Shown here: one piece after another, positions 31,465-39,407 of the stretch
How positions within the stretch are numbered: the first letter of the stretch is position 1
Layout: every line of letters begins with the position of its first letter
Source: Streptomyces sp. NRRL B-1347
GTDB taxonomy: Bacteria > Actinomycetota > Actinomycetes > Streptomycetales > Streptomycetaceae
NCBI RefSeq assembly: GCF_000720325.1
Contig: NZ_JOJM01000074.1
Location: 1 to 39,407, forward strand
Length of the DNA stretch: 39,407 bases
Reading direction: 5' to 3'
Translations under genes and position numbers: made by a program
Notes under the pieces: model-generated
Seen by the model: the letters and a program-made list of their open reading frames with translations, nothing else
The model's database searches: none
What the model was told of the DNA's origin: nothing

Positions 31465-33458
31465 TGGCCCCTCACTGCCTCGACTTTGATCCCGATCTCC
31501 GTCACGGTGTCCGGTGCGGGCCGCACGACAGCGCGCCAGACAGCCTCGGCTTCGCCCTCGATGACGCAGGTCTCGGAGTCGTGCAGCCGACCGTCCTTGT
31601 CCTCCCAACCCACGAGCACGGGCATGCTCGCCCCGATGGGGGGATCCGTCTCTCGCCCACCGGTGCCAGGAAGCGTGACGGCCAGATCGATGCGGACCCG
31701 CTGAGGACCGGGTACCGGAAGCAGGAACTCTTGGACAAGCACTGTGCCGGTGCCACGATCGTCGTAGTAGGCGTCACCGACGTACTGCACCCGTGGTCGG
31801 TGGCGCGGTGTCCCAGGCGCGCGGCTCCCCGGCCCATCAGTCGCAGAGCGCTGGTCGGAATCCACACCGGCAGGGCCCGCGGGCCCGTCGGCGGAGCGCC
31901 GCCCCGGGCCGCTCCGCACGCCTGCCGGAGCGGAGCGGCCGGGTTGATGAGATGTGGCCGCTTTTGTGTCACTCGACCTTGAAGTGTACGTGGAGGTGCT
32001 GCCCGACTTGGAGTAGGCAGTGGCGCCACCAATGCCCCAGGCTCCCCCCACCAGTCCGGAGAAGAGCGAGCTGGCTGCTCCTAGAGCGACATTGCTGGCG
32101 CCGGGACGGGTAGTGCCTCCCAGGGAAAGCAGGCTCTCCAACGATTCGCCGATGCGCCGGAATGTCGTAAGCACAAACGTGCTCTCGGGCCGTTCGAGTG
32201 ACTGTGGATTCCAGGCGTCGTGCGTGGGAGGCTCGGCTTTCGCATAGATCTCATCCATGGCTTCGTCGGCCCGGAAGACACCCGCGTACCCCTGGTGCAC
32301 ACTCGGCGGCTTCGGGCCCGGCCGATATGTGACGACGAGTTCCGCGGGCCGCATCAAGCACACGTGATGGATGAGGTGTTCGATGTCGAGCATGCGGGAG
32401 GCGCGGCTCGGATCCAGCGGCGGCATGATCCTCTTGACCAGGCCCAGCCGCCCCAAGTGCCTCTTGGGCTTAAGGCATTGAAGGTCGATGCCGCTCGGGC
32501 CACGCATCGCCTCGTAGGCGGCAACGAACATGTTGAGCGGGCGTGTCTCCTTGGGATCGGGCACGCGGTGCTCGATGCCGTCGCAGGTGACGGCGAAGCG
32601 CATGGAGGGTGCGCTCCCGTCCTCGGGGAGCATCTTGGGCCAGAGGTGCCAGGTGATGGTCTCGGCCAGGTACTCGGCCGCCTCGGACGGAGCGAGCTCG
32701 TCCAGGTTCGGGTCGACGACGACGATGGTTGTGCCGGTCTCCTCGGGTCCGAAGGGCTTGAGACCGAGGCGCATGGCCATTGCCTCGGCCGCCCGGTCGA
32801 CCAGGGGTTCCACGACGTCCCCTGAGTTGTCGCCCCACCAGTGTCGACCCGTGTAGCGACGGTCTCCTTCAAGGCCGGTGGCCACATAGCTCTTCCACAG
32901 GGCGCACCCGATGAGCCGGGTTTCGTAGTTTCCTCGCGCATCGCGGCATCGGGAGTGCACGAGGACGGTTCCCGGCTTGGACAGGAGGTAGAAAATCCCC
33001 TTGCCGAAGCCGTATGTGCCGCCGCCCAGTGCGATGTCCCGCGGTTCACCGATGTTGCGGATGAAGGATACGAAGTCCCGGTCGGCGTCTACGGCGTCAT
33101 CGGCGCGAGTGGGGCCTCCAAGTCCTCGCGTGCCCCGGTCGGAGACGGCGAGGATCTGGATGGGGCCGCGTTGGAGCGTCTCACGCAGGGGGAAGTTCTT
33201 CACGTCGGTAGGGGCACCGTCAAGGAGCAGTTCCCGCCACGCTCTGGCGTGCGCGGGGCCGACCGCCCACATGTCGATGGAGTAGCTGACCGGACCTGAG
33301 GGTGGGGTCGATCGAGCGTCCCAGCTGTTTTGTGCCGACTCACGGACCAGGATGGTGAGCAGGTCGAGTTCCGGCCGCCCAAGTTGGTTGCGAATACCCT
33401 CTGCCGCGCTCGCGCCCTCTGGAGGGTAGGGCTGGGAGAACCACCTGGTCGCTGTCAC
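31461..33458 (-). CDS. GHKL (MORC-like) ATPase
   Basis: A 665-residue ATPase of the GHKL superfamily (Hsp90, MutL, MORC). N box RESAQNSWDAR (39-49, Asn44 chelates Mg); G1 box DRGTRGLGG (107-115); lid and G2 glycines GGGTYGFGKG (145-154), all intact. A further conserved-looking strand block is TGTTIVVVDPNLDELAP near 255. A Ser/Thr/Gly/Pro-rich linker of about 70 residues (about 480-560) separates this from a C-terminal beta-rich domain (LVQEFLLPVPGPQRVRIDLAVTLPG..). It matches the prokaryotic MORC-type ATPases described by Iyer and co-workers in restriction-modification loci. Start GTG 33458 overlaps the PD-(D/E)XK gene stop (GTGA). Likely couples ATP to remodelling DNA in the complex. Confidence 0.88.
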   Translation of the reverse strand: MTATRWFSQPYPPEGASAAEGIRNQLGRPELDLLTILVRESAQNSWDARSTPPSGPVSYSIDMWAVGPAHARAWRELLLDGAPTDVKNFPLRETLQRGPIQILAVSDRGTRGLGGPTRADDAVDADRDFVSFIRNIGEPRDIALGGGTYGFGKGIFYLLSKPGTVLVHSRCRDARGNYETRLIGCALWKSYVATGLEGDRRYTGRHWWGDNSGDVVEPLVDRAAEAMAMRLGLKPFGPEETGTTIVVVDPNLDELAPSEAAEYLAETITWHLWPKMLPEDGSAPSMRFAVTCDGIEHRVPDPKETRPLNMFVAAYEAMRGPSGIDLQCLKPKRHLGRLGLVKRIMPPLDPSRASRMLDIEHLIHHVCLMRPAELVVTYRPGPKPPSVHQGYAGVFRADEAMDEIYAKAEPPTHDAWNPQSLERPESTFVLTTFRRIGESLESLLSLGGTTRPGASNVALGAASSLFSGLVGGAWGIGGATAYSKSGSTSTYTSRSSDTKAATSHQPGRSAPAGVRSGPGRRSADGPAGPAGVDSDQRSATDGPGSRAPGTPRHRPRVQYVGDAYYDDRGTGTVLVQEFLLPVPGPQRVRIDLAVTLPGTGGRETDPPIGASMPVLVGWEDKDGRLHDSETCVIEGEAEAVWRAVVRPAPDTVTEIGIKVEAVRGQ

Positions 33459-34483
33459 ACGGGCTCCTGGATCAGCTTGTCGATCGTTCGGGAGATCTCT
33501 CCAGGGGCGAGTGGAGCGGGAGCCTCACCGGACAGGTCGATGGTGTATTCGACGTCTGTGATGGATACGGGTACACCTGCGGCAGCGAGGGCTCGGCCCG
33601 TCAGTCCGGGGAAGCCGGCGTCGACCCGGTACCACCTCTCCTCTTCGACGGTGAAGCGTACGTCGCGGTAGCGAGCGGTGTCCGCAGGGTGGTGGTACCC
33701 GGCGCCTGCGAGCAACTCCAAGAGCGCGCCCTCGTCATCACACAGTTGCAGCGCTTGCTCGATCGACTCCACGAGCCCTGTGCCGACACCGCTCACGTTG
33801 GTACGCCGCAGACGGAACCAGGCCAGACAGAGGACTCCGCCCTCTGGCGCTTCGAGTTGGTCGAGTCCGTGTATCCGCGCCTTTCGGCCGTCATCGACAG
33901 TGCTGCACTTCACCTCGATGGCGGTGACGCCGGCGGCGAAGTCATGGCGATACCTGTCGGGCCCACGCCAGCATCTGTGAGCGCTCGAGTCCTTCGCGAC
34001 GAGTCGGTTGAGGACAAGCAACTCGCCGTAAAGGCCGGAGAGTTGCGCGGCGTTCAACGGGTCGCTGTGAGTGCGGAAGAGGGCCTTCCAGCGGTCAAGG
34101 GCGCGGTAAAGCGCCTTGGTTGGGTTATGAGGCAGGCGTTTGGCCTCGTCCAGGACGTCGACGCACAGCTCCGTGAAAAGGTCGTTGAGGTCTTCGCGGA
34201 GGCAGGCGAGGTCGGCATAGGTCTGGTAGCTGTCCGCGCCCTCGAGCGGGCGTTTGCGCAAGAGCAGAGTGGGGCCGTTCAGGCCGGGGCGGATCTTGCG
34301 GTGGGAAGGGATCGGCACCAGAACGTGTCGATGCCTGTCGCGATCGACTGCCACTGCCAGCGGGCCGTGCTCGGAGACGACGGACAGTTCGGATACGCGC
34401 AGCCGACGGTCAGCAGTGGTCTGCTCCTCCTCGAGCCTGGCCCAGTGCTCGTCGACGGCCTTACGGAGTGAGTCGTCCCTCAT
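33455..34483 (-). CDS. PD-(D/E)XK motif nuclease, DUF4420-like
   Basis: A 342-residue protein. DUF4420-like core: GLYGELLVL (150-158), then HDFAAGVTAIEVKCST, where Asp181 and Glu190-x-Lys192 give the PD-(D/E)XK nuclease signature. The N-terminal 120 residues are helix-rich (SLRKAVDEHWARLEEEQ) and the C-terminal part has strands around ERWYRVDAGFPGLTG. This should be the island's restriction nuclease. ATG 34483 overlaps the Z1 stop (ATGA). Its catalytic residues look intact. Confidence 0.88.
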   Translation of the reverse strand: MRDDSLRKAVDEHWARLEEEQTTADRRLRVSELSVVSEHGPLAVAVDRDRHRHVLVPIPSHRKIRPGLNGPTLLLRKRPLEGADSYQTYADLACLREDLNDLFTELCVDVLDEAKRLPHNPTKALYRALDRWKALFRTHSDPLNAAQLSGLYGELLVLNRLVAKDSSAHRCWRGPDRYRHDFAAGVTAIEVKCSTVDDGRKARIHGLDQLEAPEGGVLCLAWFRLRRTNVSGVGTGLVESIEQALQLCDDEGALLELLAGAGYHHPADTARYRDVRFTVEEERWYRVDAGFPGLTGRALAAAGVPVSITDVEYTIDLSGEAPAPLAPGEISRTIDKLIQEPV

Positions 34484-37047
34484 TCGTCCTCGCTGTCGAG
34501 GAGGCTGAAGTCCTCTTCTTCGATCAATACGTTGGACAGGTCAGCGGAGATGTAGTTGTGCACCTCGCTGTCTTCACCGCGTGGCTCCGGGAAGACCAAG
34601 CCGACACCGATCACGTGCTCCTCGGCATTCAAGGGGGCACGCAACAGCTTCTTCCGGGGATTGCTCGACGGAATCGGCTCGGACACTTTGTCGATCGGGT
34701 ACAGAACCAGCAGGCCGATGTCTGGGAGAAGCTCTCGCCGTTGCCCCGCGATGGCCTGCTCCGTCAGCTTTGACGTATCCCCAGGAAGGTCTACTGCCGC
34801 GTCGCGGCGGCTCATCAATGTCTTGATGTCAGCGAAGTCGTCAAGAGGAGTGTCGACCTTGAGCCGAGCACGGATGTTCCGCCCGACAGCCACGCCCGGG
34901 GCGAACACGAAAGCGCCCCCCTTGGGGTTGCCGACGATCGCGATGTTCCACCGACCGAGCGAGCCGGATGTGGTCACCCGCTTCTGAATGTACTTTATGA
35001 TCAAATCGGGGTCGTTTTCCGGGGACTTCTCGTGAAACTTGTAACTCGAAAGGAAGTCGACGACGAAGCTGTGCGGGACGTACCGGAACACGTATCGGCC
35101 CTCTGTCGGGCGCGCCTCCGTCCTGACGGCGTTCGTGGTTGCGGCCTTGACCAGATTGCGAGCAGCATTGATGTTTCTGCTCAGCCAGTCCTCGCTGGTG
35201 TGGAAGTAGTGGGTCTGGACCCGCTTGCCACCGTACGAAGAAGCCGCGGTGACGGCGTCTTTCATCTTGGCGGCGGCGGTCACACGCAGGGCGGGGTGGG
35301 TGCGCAGTCGGACAGCGAAGGTGCGGGGAGTCTCGTCCTCGGTCATGTAGACGTCGATGTCGCGTCGCATCTCCGTCTCGACCGTGGCGAGGTGCCGGAA
35401 CCACTCGGCCAACTCATCGGTCATCCAAATCCGCGGCAGGTCGGCATAGCTGTTCCGGAAGCCGAACCAACGCCCCATCTGCAGCAGTGTGTCGTATGCC
35501 GATACGGCGCGCACGAAGTAGCTGACTGAAAGGCCTTCGAGCGTCAGTCCTCGTGAGAGGGTGTTGCCGCCCACAGCGATGGCGACGACAGGTCCGTTCT
35601 CGTAGTCCAGCCGGTCCTCGCTGCTGGAGTTGTCCATGATGACGCGGCAGTTGTCGAGGACACCCGGCAACTCGGTCAGCAATTGATCGAACGGTACTTT
35701 CGTCTCGCCGAAGCTCTCTGCCGGGACGCGATCGGTCTCCTCCTCCCACGTACTGCGCAACCGGGAGAGGAACGCGGCATCCGTCAGGGACTGCGCCGAC
35801 CGGTTGCGCAGGTGTTCAAGAGGTCTCTTGAAGCTGTTGTGCACCGAGGTGTTGACGCTGGTGTGGATCAGCATCGTGCTGTGCGGGTTGCCGGTCGCCC
35901 TCACCCGTCGTGCCGCCGTGGCCAACCAGAAGTACTCGACCGCCTTGCGGAGCGTATCGGTGATGACTGGTTCGAAGCCGTCGACGTCGGCCCTCGTCGC
36001 AGGCCGTACGCATGCCACGTCGTCCTCGGGGACCGAGCGGATCATGTCGTAGCCGTCGTCAAGCTGCTCAGGGTCCTCGTCGTCGAGCGCGTAGCGTCCG
36101 AAGAGGACCTCCGTGCCGAAGTGCCCTTCGGGTTTTGGAAGGTTGACGATGAAGTCTTGGGGATAGAGGTCTTCGGCGCTCGGGTCGATGAGCAGGTTCG
36201 CGAAGGGCGAAGCGGTGTACCCGACGTAGGCGGACCTCGGTAGATTGCCCATGATCCTGAGGATCAGTGGGTTGATCGAGTTCGTTGCCACGGTGGCCTG
36301 GTCTGCCTCGTCGTCGATGATCAGGGCAGGGCAGTCCTCAAGGTAGTCAGAAGCCTTGGCGAGCCATTCTGCTAGCTTGCGCAGCACCGTCGCGTTCTTC
36401 TTCACCACGCAGAGCACGTGGGTTCTGTTGTTCTTCCCGAAGTACGAAGCCGGGTTCTCCTGTGGGGTGAAATCCTTGTCCAGGCCGGTCAGCTGTGACC
36501 ACATCGTGGGGTTCGGCTCGACGAGCTGCTGGACCAGGCGGGCCTGGGTCTGGCGGCGGAGACCGTTGTGGATTCCGGCCAGCACGATGAACAGCTTGTA
36601 GCCGCGGTCCGCTGCCTTGGCCATCACTGAGGTGAAGTTCGTCGTCTTGCCGGACTGCACGTACCCGACGACGAGACCTCGGGTGGAGAATGCTTGCTCC
36701 TTCGGATGGTTCAGCAGCGAGACGATGCGGGTCGAGGAATCGTCGAGATTCTTGATCGCGGGATCCTGGGGCCAATCGTCCTTGCGGAGCAGGTCAACAA
36801 TTGCCGGCCAGCACTTGTCCTTGGGCTGAGGGCCCGTGTACCAGGTGTCGCGATTTCCCAGGACCACCGCGCGCGGCTCTTCGAGCTCCTTGATCCGGAT
36901 GGTTTGCCGCACGTGCCGTTCGCGGATCTGCTCGATGATATCGGGGCCAATCCCGAACTGCTCCAGCCGCTTGACTGATTCAGCGGGGGAGAACTTGTCC
37001 AAGATTGCCTTGAATGTCTCGTACATTCCGTCGAACTCATCGGCCAT
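34480..37047 (-). CDS. Z1-domain ATPase/helicase-like protein
   Basis: A large P-loop ATPase of 855 residues with a Z1 domain. Walker A GYVQSGKTTN at about 128-137; RTHVLCVVKKNATVLRKLAEW; Walker B LIIDDEADQATV at about 242-253; later VVAIAVGGNTLSRGLTLEGLSVSYFVRAVSAYDTLLQMGRWFGFR, the Z1 hallmark, resembling superfamily 2 helicase motifs V-VI. The C-terminal 200 residues contain less conserved beta strands. In MORC-type systems this is the motor that would move or open DNA. ATG 37047 is the first convincing start; no good ribosome site is visible, and ATG 37026 or an upstream extension to 37128 cannot be ruled out. 236 bases separate it from vsr. Confidence 0.9.
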   Translation of the reverse strand: MADEFDGMYETFKAILDKFSPAESVKRLEQFGIGPDIIEQIRERHVRQTIRIKELEEPRAVVLGNRDTWYTGPQPKDKCWPAIVDLLRKDDWPQDPAIKNLDDSSTRIVSLLNHPKEQAFSTRGLVVGYVQSGKTTNFTSVMAKAADRGYKLFIVLAGIHNGLRRQTQARLVQQLVEPNPTMWSQLTGLDKDFTPQENPASYFGKNNRTHVLCVVKKNATVLRKLAEWLAKASDYLEDCPALIIDDEADQATVATNSINPLILRIMGNLPRSAYVGYTASPFANLLIDPSAEDLYPQDFIVNLPKPEGHFGTEVLFGRYALDDEDPEQLDDGYDMIRSVPEDDVACVRPATRADVDGFEPVITDTLRKAVEYFWLATAARRVRATGNPHSTMLIHTSVNTSVHNSFKRPLEHLRNRSAQSLTDAAFLSRLRSTWEEETDRVPAESFGETKVPFDQLLTELPGVLDNCRVIMDNSSSEDRLDYENGPVVAIAVGGNTLSRGLTLEGLSVSYFVRAVSAYDTLLQMGRWFGFRNSYADLPRIWMTDELAEWFRHLATVETEMRRDIDVYMTEDETPRTFAVRLRTHPALRVTAAAKMKDAVTAASSYGGKRVQTHYFHTSEDWLSRNINAARNLVKAATTNAVRTEARPTEGRYVFRYVPHSFVVDFLSSYKFHEKSPENDPDLIIKYIQKRVTTSGSLGRWNIAIVGNPKGGAFVFAPGVAVGRNIRARLKVDTPLDDFADIKTLMSRRDAAVDLPGDTSKLTEQAIAGQRRELLPDIGLLVLYPIDKVSEPIPSSNPRKKLLRAPLNAEEHVIGVGLVFPEPRGEDSEVHNYISADLSNVLIEEEDFSLLDSEDE

Positions 37048-37283
37048 GAGAGGCGACCATTCCCCTTGATCTCGTTCACTGAAGCATCCGAGCCGCAGCG
37101 ATCCGGTGCCTCCGTGGGTTCGTTCCACGGTCGGCGCGGGTCCCTGGGTGTGTCGGAGGGCGTCGATTCCAGCTGTGGGCGCACCCTCTCGCGCAAGGTC
37201 TACACACTATTGGGTGCAGGCGAGTTCTGATGTTCGATACGGGTCACGATCGCGGACTGAATCGCGCCATTCGACGCCAGTTC

Positions 37284-37709
37284 CTAGGGGGGTGACGACC
37301 TTCTGGCGATCACAGTGGCTGCGACCCGGTCTGCGATCGCCTCCGCCGGCTCGTGCTCCCAGAACCTCAGTACTGTCCAGCCCTCGGAGCGCAGATGATT
37401 GGTGGTCTCCAGATCTCGTGCCATGTTCCGGTCGAGTTTCGAGCGCCACCATTGCGCGTTCGCCCGTGGGCTCGTGGCGTGTTCGGGGCAGCCGTGCCAG
37501 AAGCAGCCGTCGAGGAACACGGCGATGCGCAGCTTGCCGAAGGCTACGTCCATTGTGCGGCGAGGCATCCCCGCGACAGGTACGTGCACCCGATAGCGCA
37601 GCCCTTTGCCGTGCAGGAGTCGGCGCACGGCCAGCTCTTGTGCCGTGTCGCGGGAAGCTTGACGACTCATGCGTGCGGCGACAGCCGGGGATGAGGCGCT
37701 CGGGGGCAT
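37284..37709 (-). CDS. vsr: Vsr-type very short patch repair endonuclease
   Basis: A 141-residue Vsr-family nuclease. Seen: SRQASRDTAQELAVRRLLHGKGLRYRVH, then RRTMDVAFGKLRIAVFLDGCFWHGCPEH with the metal-site Asp in TMD and zinc-ligand Cys/His cluster, WWRSKLDRNMARD, GWTVLRFWEHE. Vsr nicks T:G mismatches left by deamination of 5-methylcytosine, protecting methylated sites; it commonly sits beside Dcm-type methylases. In MORC-type loci it may instead be a restriction nuclease. ATG 37709 gives the SSPAVAARMSRQ lead seen in actinobacterial Vsr; the ATG at 37670 is the other candidate. It lies upstream of the Z1 gene on the same strand. Confidence 0.9.
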   Translation of the reverse strand: MPPSASSPAVAARMSRQASRDTAQELAVRRLLHGKGLRYRVHVPVAGMPRRTMDVAFGKLRIAVFLDGCFWHGCPEHATSPRANAQWWRSKLDRNMARDLETTNHLRSEGWTVLRFWEHEPAEAIADRVAATVIARRSSPP

Positions 37710-37823
37710 GGCATCAGTATGGGTTGGGTGAAGCGGAACGCGCGAGCGGGATTCGGCATCGCCACGTCGCACGTTCGGTGCCTTCACTCAGGTTCGGCTG
37801 ATCTTCGATGGTGGAAAGAGGCC

Positions 37824-38873
37824 TCAGGCTTGTTTGCCGTGGCACTCCCCGTAGACCCGCCCCGACCCGCACCAGCAAGCCTCCGACCCCCTCGGCGGCC
37901 ACTCCGCCGCCCGCCCCCGGGCCGCCAGTGTCGTCGCGTACTGGGGGAGGAGGGTCGGGTCCGACGGGGGTGTGGACTCGGAGGCGGCGAAGGCTTCGTA
38001 GGAGGGGACCGTGCCGGTGACGATGCCGAGGTTGGGGGTGCCGGAGAGGGCGAGCTCGCGCAGCGAGGCCTCTATCGTCGCCAAGTGCGCCTCGTGGGAG
38101 GGGTATTCGGTGGCGAGGTCCGGATACGCCGCCAGGAGCTCGGTGAGTTCCGTGGCGGGCCAGTGCAGGACCGCTACCGGGAAGGGGCGCGACAGGGCCT
38201 CCCGGTACGTGCCCAGTTCCGCCTGGAGGCGGGTGATCTCGGCGCGGATCTCCTCCGGGTTCTCCGAGCCGAGGGTCCAGATCCGCTTCGGGTCGTGGAG
38301 CTCGTCCAGGGGCACCGGCGTGCGGCCCGACGCCGCCGCGCGGGCCCGGTGGACGCGGTCCGCGCGCTCGTCCCAGTTGTCGTGCGGGGCGCCGAGCAGG
38401 CGCCGCACGCGGTGGCGGCCGTAGAGCAACGGGTGCGTGGCGTAGGGGGGTTCGAGGTCGGGCGCGGGGAGGAGGAGGGCCAGCGCCTGCGAGAACGTGT
38501 CCTGCGCCTGGTCCAGCTCGTCGTGGGACTCCAGGGACTCCGCCACGATCACCCACGGGGCCGGGTCCGTCGGCCGCTGGCCGCGTACGCCGTCGATGAT
38601 CGCCCTGGCCTCCGCCTCGTGGCCGTACTCCCAGAGGTTCGCCGCCTTGAGCGCGCGGATCAGGGTGGGGTTCTCCGGCGGGTGCGGTGCCGACGGGGAC
38701 AGCAGCTGGTCGTAGAGCGTCGTCGCGCGGTCTCGGGCGTCGGCCAGCTCCAGATGGGCCGCGGCCTGCAGCAGCAGGTGTTCCGCGTCCTCCGGGTAGA
38801 GGCCCGCGGTGCGCTCCAGGCGCTCCGCTTCGGCGATGTGGTCGACGTGGTCGGCAGGCGTGTCGGGGCGCAT
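37824..38873 (-). CDS. SEC-C motif protein with TPR-like helical repeats
   Basis: A 349-residue protein. N-terminal half: helix pairs in TPR style (ERLERTAGLYPEDAEHLLLQAAAHLELADARDRATTLYDQLL; LIRALKAANLWEYGHEAEARAIIDGV; WVIVAESLESHDELDQAQDTFSQALALL). C-terminal SEC-C zinc motif: CWCGSGRVYGECHGK, Cys-x-Cys-GSG..C-His. SEC-C motifs bind zinc and occur in SecA and nucleic-acid or stress proteins. ATG 38873 chosen; a GTG 3 codons upstream (38882) is possible. Family known, role not. It is the native neighbour at the right of the island. Confidence 0.88.
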   Translation of the reverse strand: MRPDTPADHVDHIAEAERLERTAGLYPEDAEHLLLQAAAHLELADARDRATTLYDQLLSPSAPHPPENPTLIRALKAANLWEYGHEAEARAIIDGVRGQRPTDPAPWVIVAESLESHDELDQAQDTFSQALALLLPAPDLEPPYATHPLLYGRHRVRRLLGAPHDNWDERADRVHRARAAASGRTPVPLDELHDPKRIWTLGSENPEEIRAEITRLQAELGTYREALSRPFPVAVLHWPATELTELLAAYPDLATEYPSHEAHLATIEASLRELALSGTPNLGIVTGTVPSYEAFAASESTPPSDPTLLPQYATTLAARGRAAEWPPRGSEACWCGSGRVYGECHGKQA

Positions 38874-39039
38874 GGGTGACACCGTACTGCCGTACCCGGG
38901 GCGGGGTGTATGGGCCTCGTCGTCGGTGTGGCCCGGGGTTTTCCGGCGGCCCGGCCGCGACGGCGCGTTCGTGGGGCTGGTCTCTTCGCCGCCGTGCCCC
39001 TATCTTGCGGCCCTGCCGAGTCGCCGGGAGGAGGCCGGG

Positions 39040-39407
39040 GTGGTTCGCGTCGTCACGCATCGAACCCGGCGGGGTCCACGCTCCCGCCGCCCGTCGCCGC
39101 GCCGCCCGTCGTCCCGGCGCCTGTCGTCCCATCGCCCGTGGTCCCGCCGTCCACCGCCCCGCCGCTCCTCCCTCGCCCGCTCCCTCTGGTGCGCCGCCGA
39201 GCTCCTCGTCACCCTCGGCCTCGTGCTCCTCCTCCTCGTCGTGCACCAGCTGTGGTGGACCAATCGCCAGGCCCGGGCCGGTGCGCAGGCCGCCGTCCAG
39301 CGGCTGGAGGAGGAGTGGGGCGGACATCCGGCCGTTCCCAGTGCGTCCGATCCCCCGGACGGTCAGAGCAAGGCGCCCCCCGCCCCCGCCTCCGCCTCCC
39401 CTCGAAC
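39040..39407 (+). CDS. Class E sortase, N-terminal part (cut by window edge)
   Basis: An open frame from GTG 39040 to the right edge, 122 residues visible. GGAGGAGG lies about 6 bases upstream of the GTG. Residues 1-45 are Arg/Pro/Ser-rich and cytoplasmic, then a transmembrane segment SLWCAAELLVTLGLVLLLLVVHQLWWTN and RQARAGAQAAVQRLEEEW, the familiar N-terminus of actinobacterial class E sortases, followed by a Pro/Ala-rich linker. The catalytic TLxTC part would lie beyond the window. It was missed by ATG-only ORF finding because it starts with GTG. Function inferred from the N-terminus only. Confidence 0.8.
   Translation, partial: MVRVVTHRTRRGPRSRRPSPRRPSSRRLSSHRPWSRRPPPRRSSLARSLWCAAELLVTLGLVLLLLVVHQLWWTNRQARAGAQAAVQRLEEEWGGHPAVPSASDPPDGQSKAPPAPASASPR

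Noticed and set aside
27365..37709. BREX or DISARM system
   Set aside because: No PglX/BrxL/BrxC- or DrmA/DrmB-type proteins seen; the helicase-like motor has a Z1 domain instead.
37714..39327. 537-codon minus-strand frame over the SEC-C and sortase genes
   Set aside because: It runs through the SEC-C gene out of frame and antisense to the sortase start; no recognisable domain.

Overview
The window reads as chromosome of a Streptomyces species. It has very high GC, many GTG starts, strong GC skew at third codon positions (shown by long antisense shadow frames), DasR-type dre operators, class E sortase and Roadblock-type regulators, and a gene order (nagE2-nagE1-nagF-rph-rdgB-bcp-groES-like-SMR-PBP-ABC) that matches from memory the S. 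coelicolor SCO29xx region. This taxonomic call is inference from the sequence, not a database result.

Layout. 157-909: metallo-beta-lactamase-fold hydrolase. 1008-4257: GlcNAc phosphotransferase block (two EIIC permeases and one EIIB) with three dre operators. 4351-4413: a long imperfect palindrome of the dispersed Streptomyces type. 4458-6385: rph, a small lipoprotein, rdgB. 6444-7867: tRNA-Leu(UAG) directly behind two overlapping, paralogous HNH endonuclease genes. 7963-9782: bcp, a DUF3618 protein, a GroES-like protein, and an SMR exporter preceded by what looks like a guanidine-III riboswitch. 9850-12834: large class A penicillin-binding protein with a low-complexity tail. 13043-16588: ABC-2 export system plus a DUF1707/LiaF-like protein. 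16619-21057: two divergent operons of Roadblock/LC7-like proteins and two DUF4388-like proteins, with no GTPase or kinase. 21176-23164: DEAD-box helicase and cold-shock protein. 23350-27260: SGNH hydrolase, DUF445 membrane protein, two small membrane proteins.

27365-37709 is the accessory island. Read on the minus strand it holds Vsr, a Z1-domain ATPase, a PD-(D/E)XK (DUF4420-like) protein, a GHKL/MORC-like ATPase, an unrecognised protein, a fusion of a DUF6339-like domain to a C5-cytosine methyltransferase whose catalytic Cys is replaced by Arg, and an intact C5-cytosine methyltransferase. Genes from Z1 to the fusion are locked by 4-bp stop/start overlaps. This looks like a restriction-modification or phage-defence system of the MORC-ATPase class described computationally by Iyer, Abhiman and Aravind (2008). 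The pseudo-methyltransferase fusion and the unrecognised protein are the parts most worth following up.

The right edge holds a SEC-C motif protein (37824-38873) and the 5' end of a class E sortase that runs off the window.
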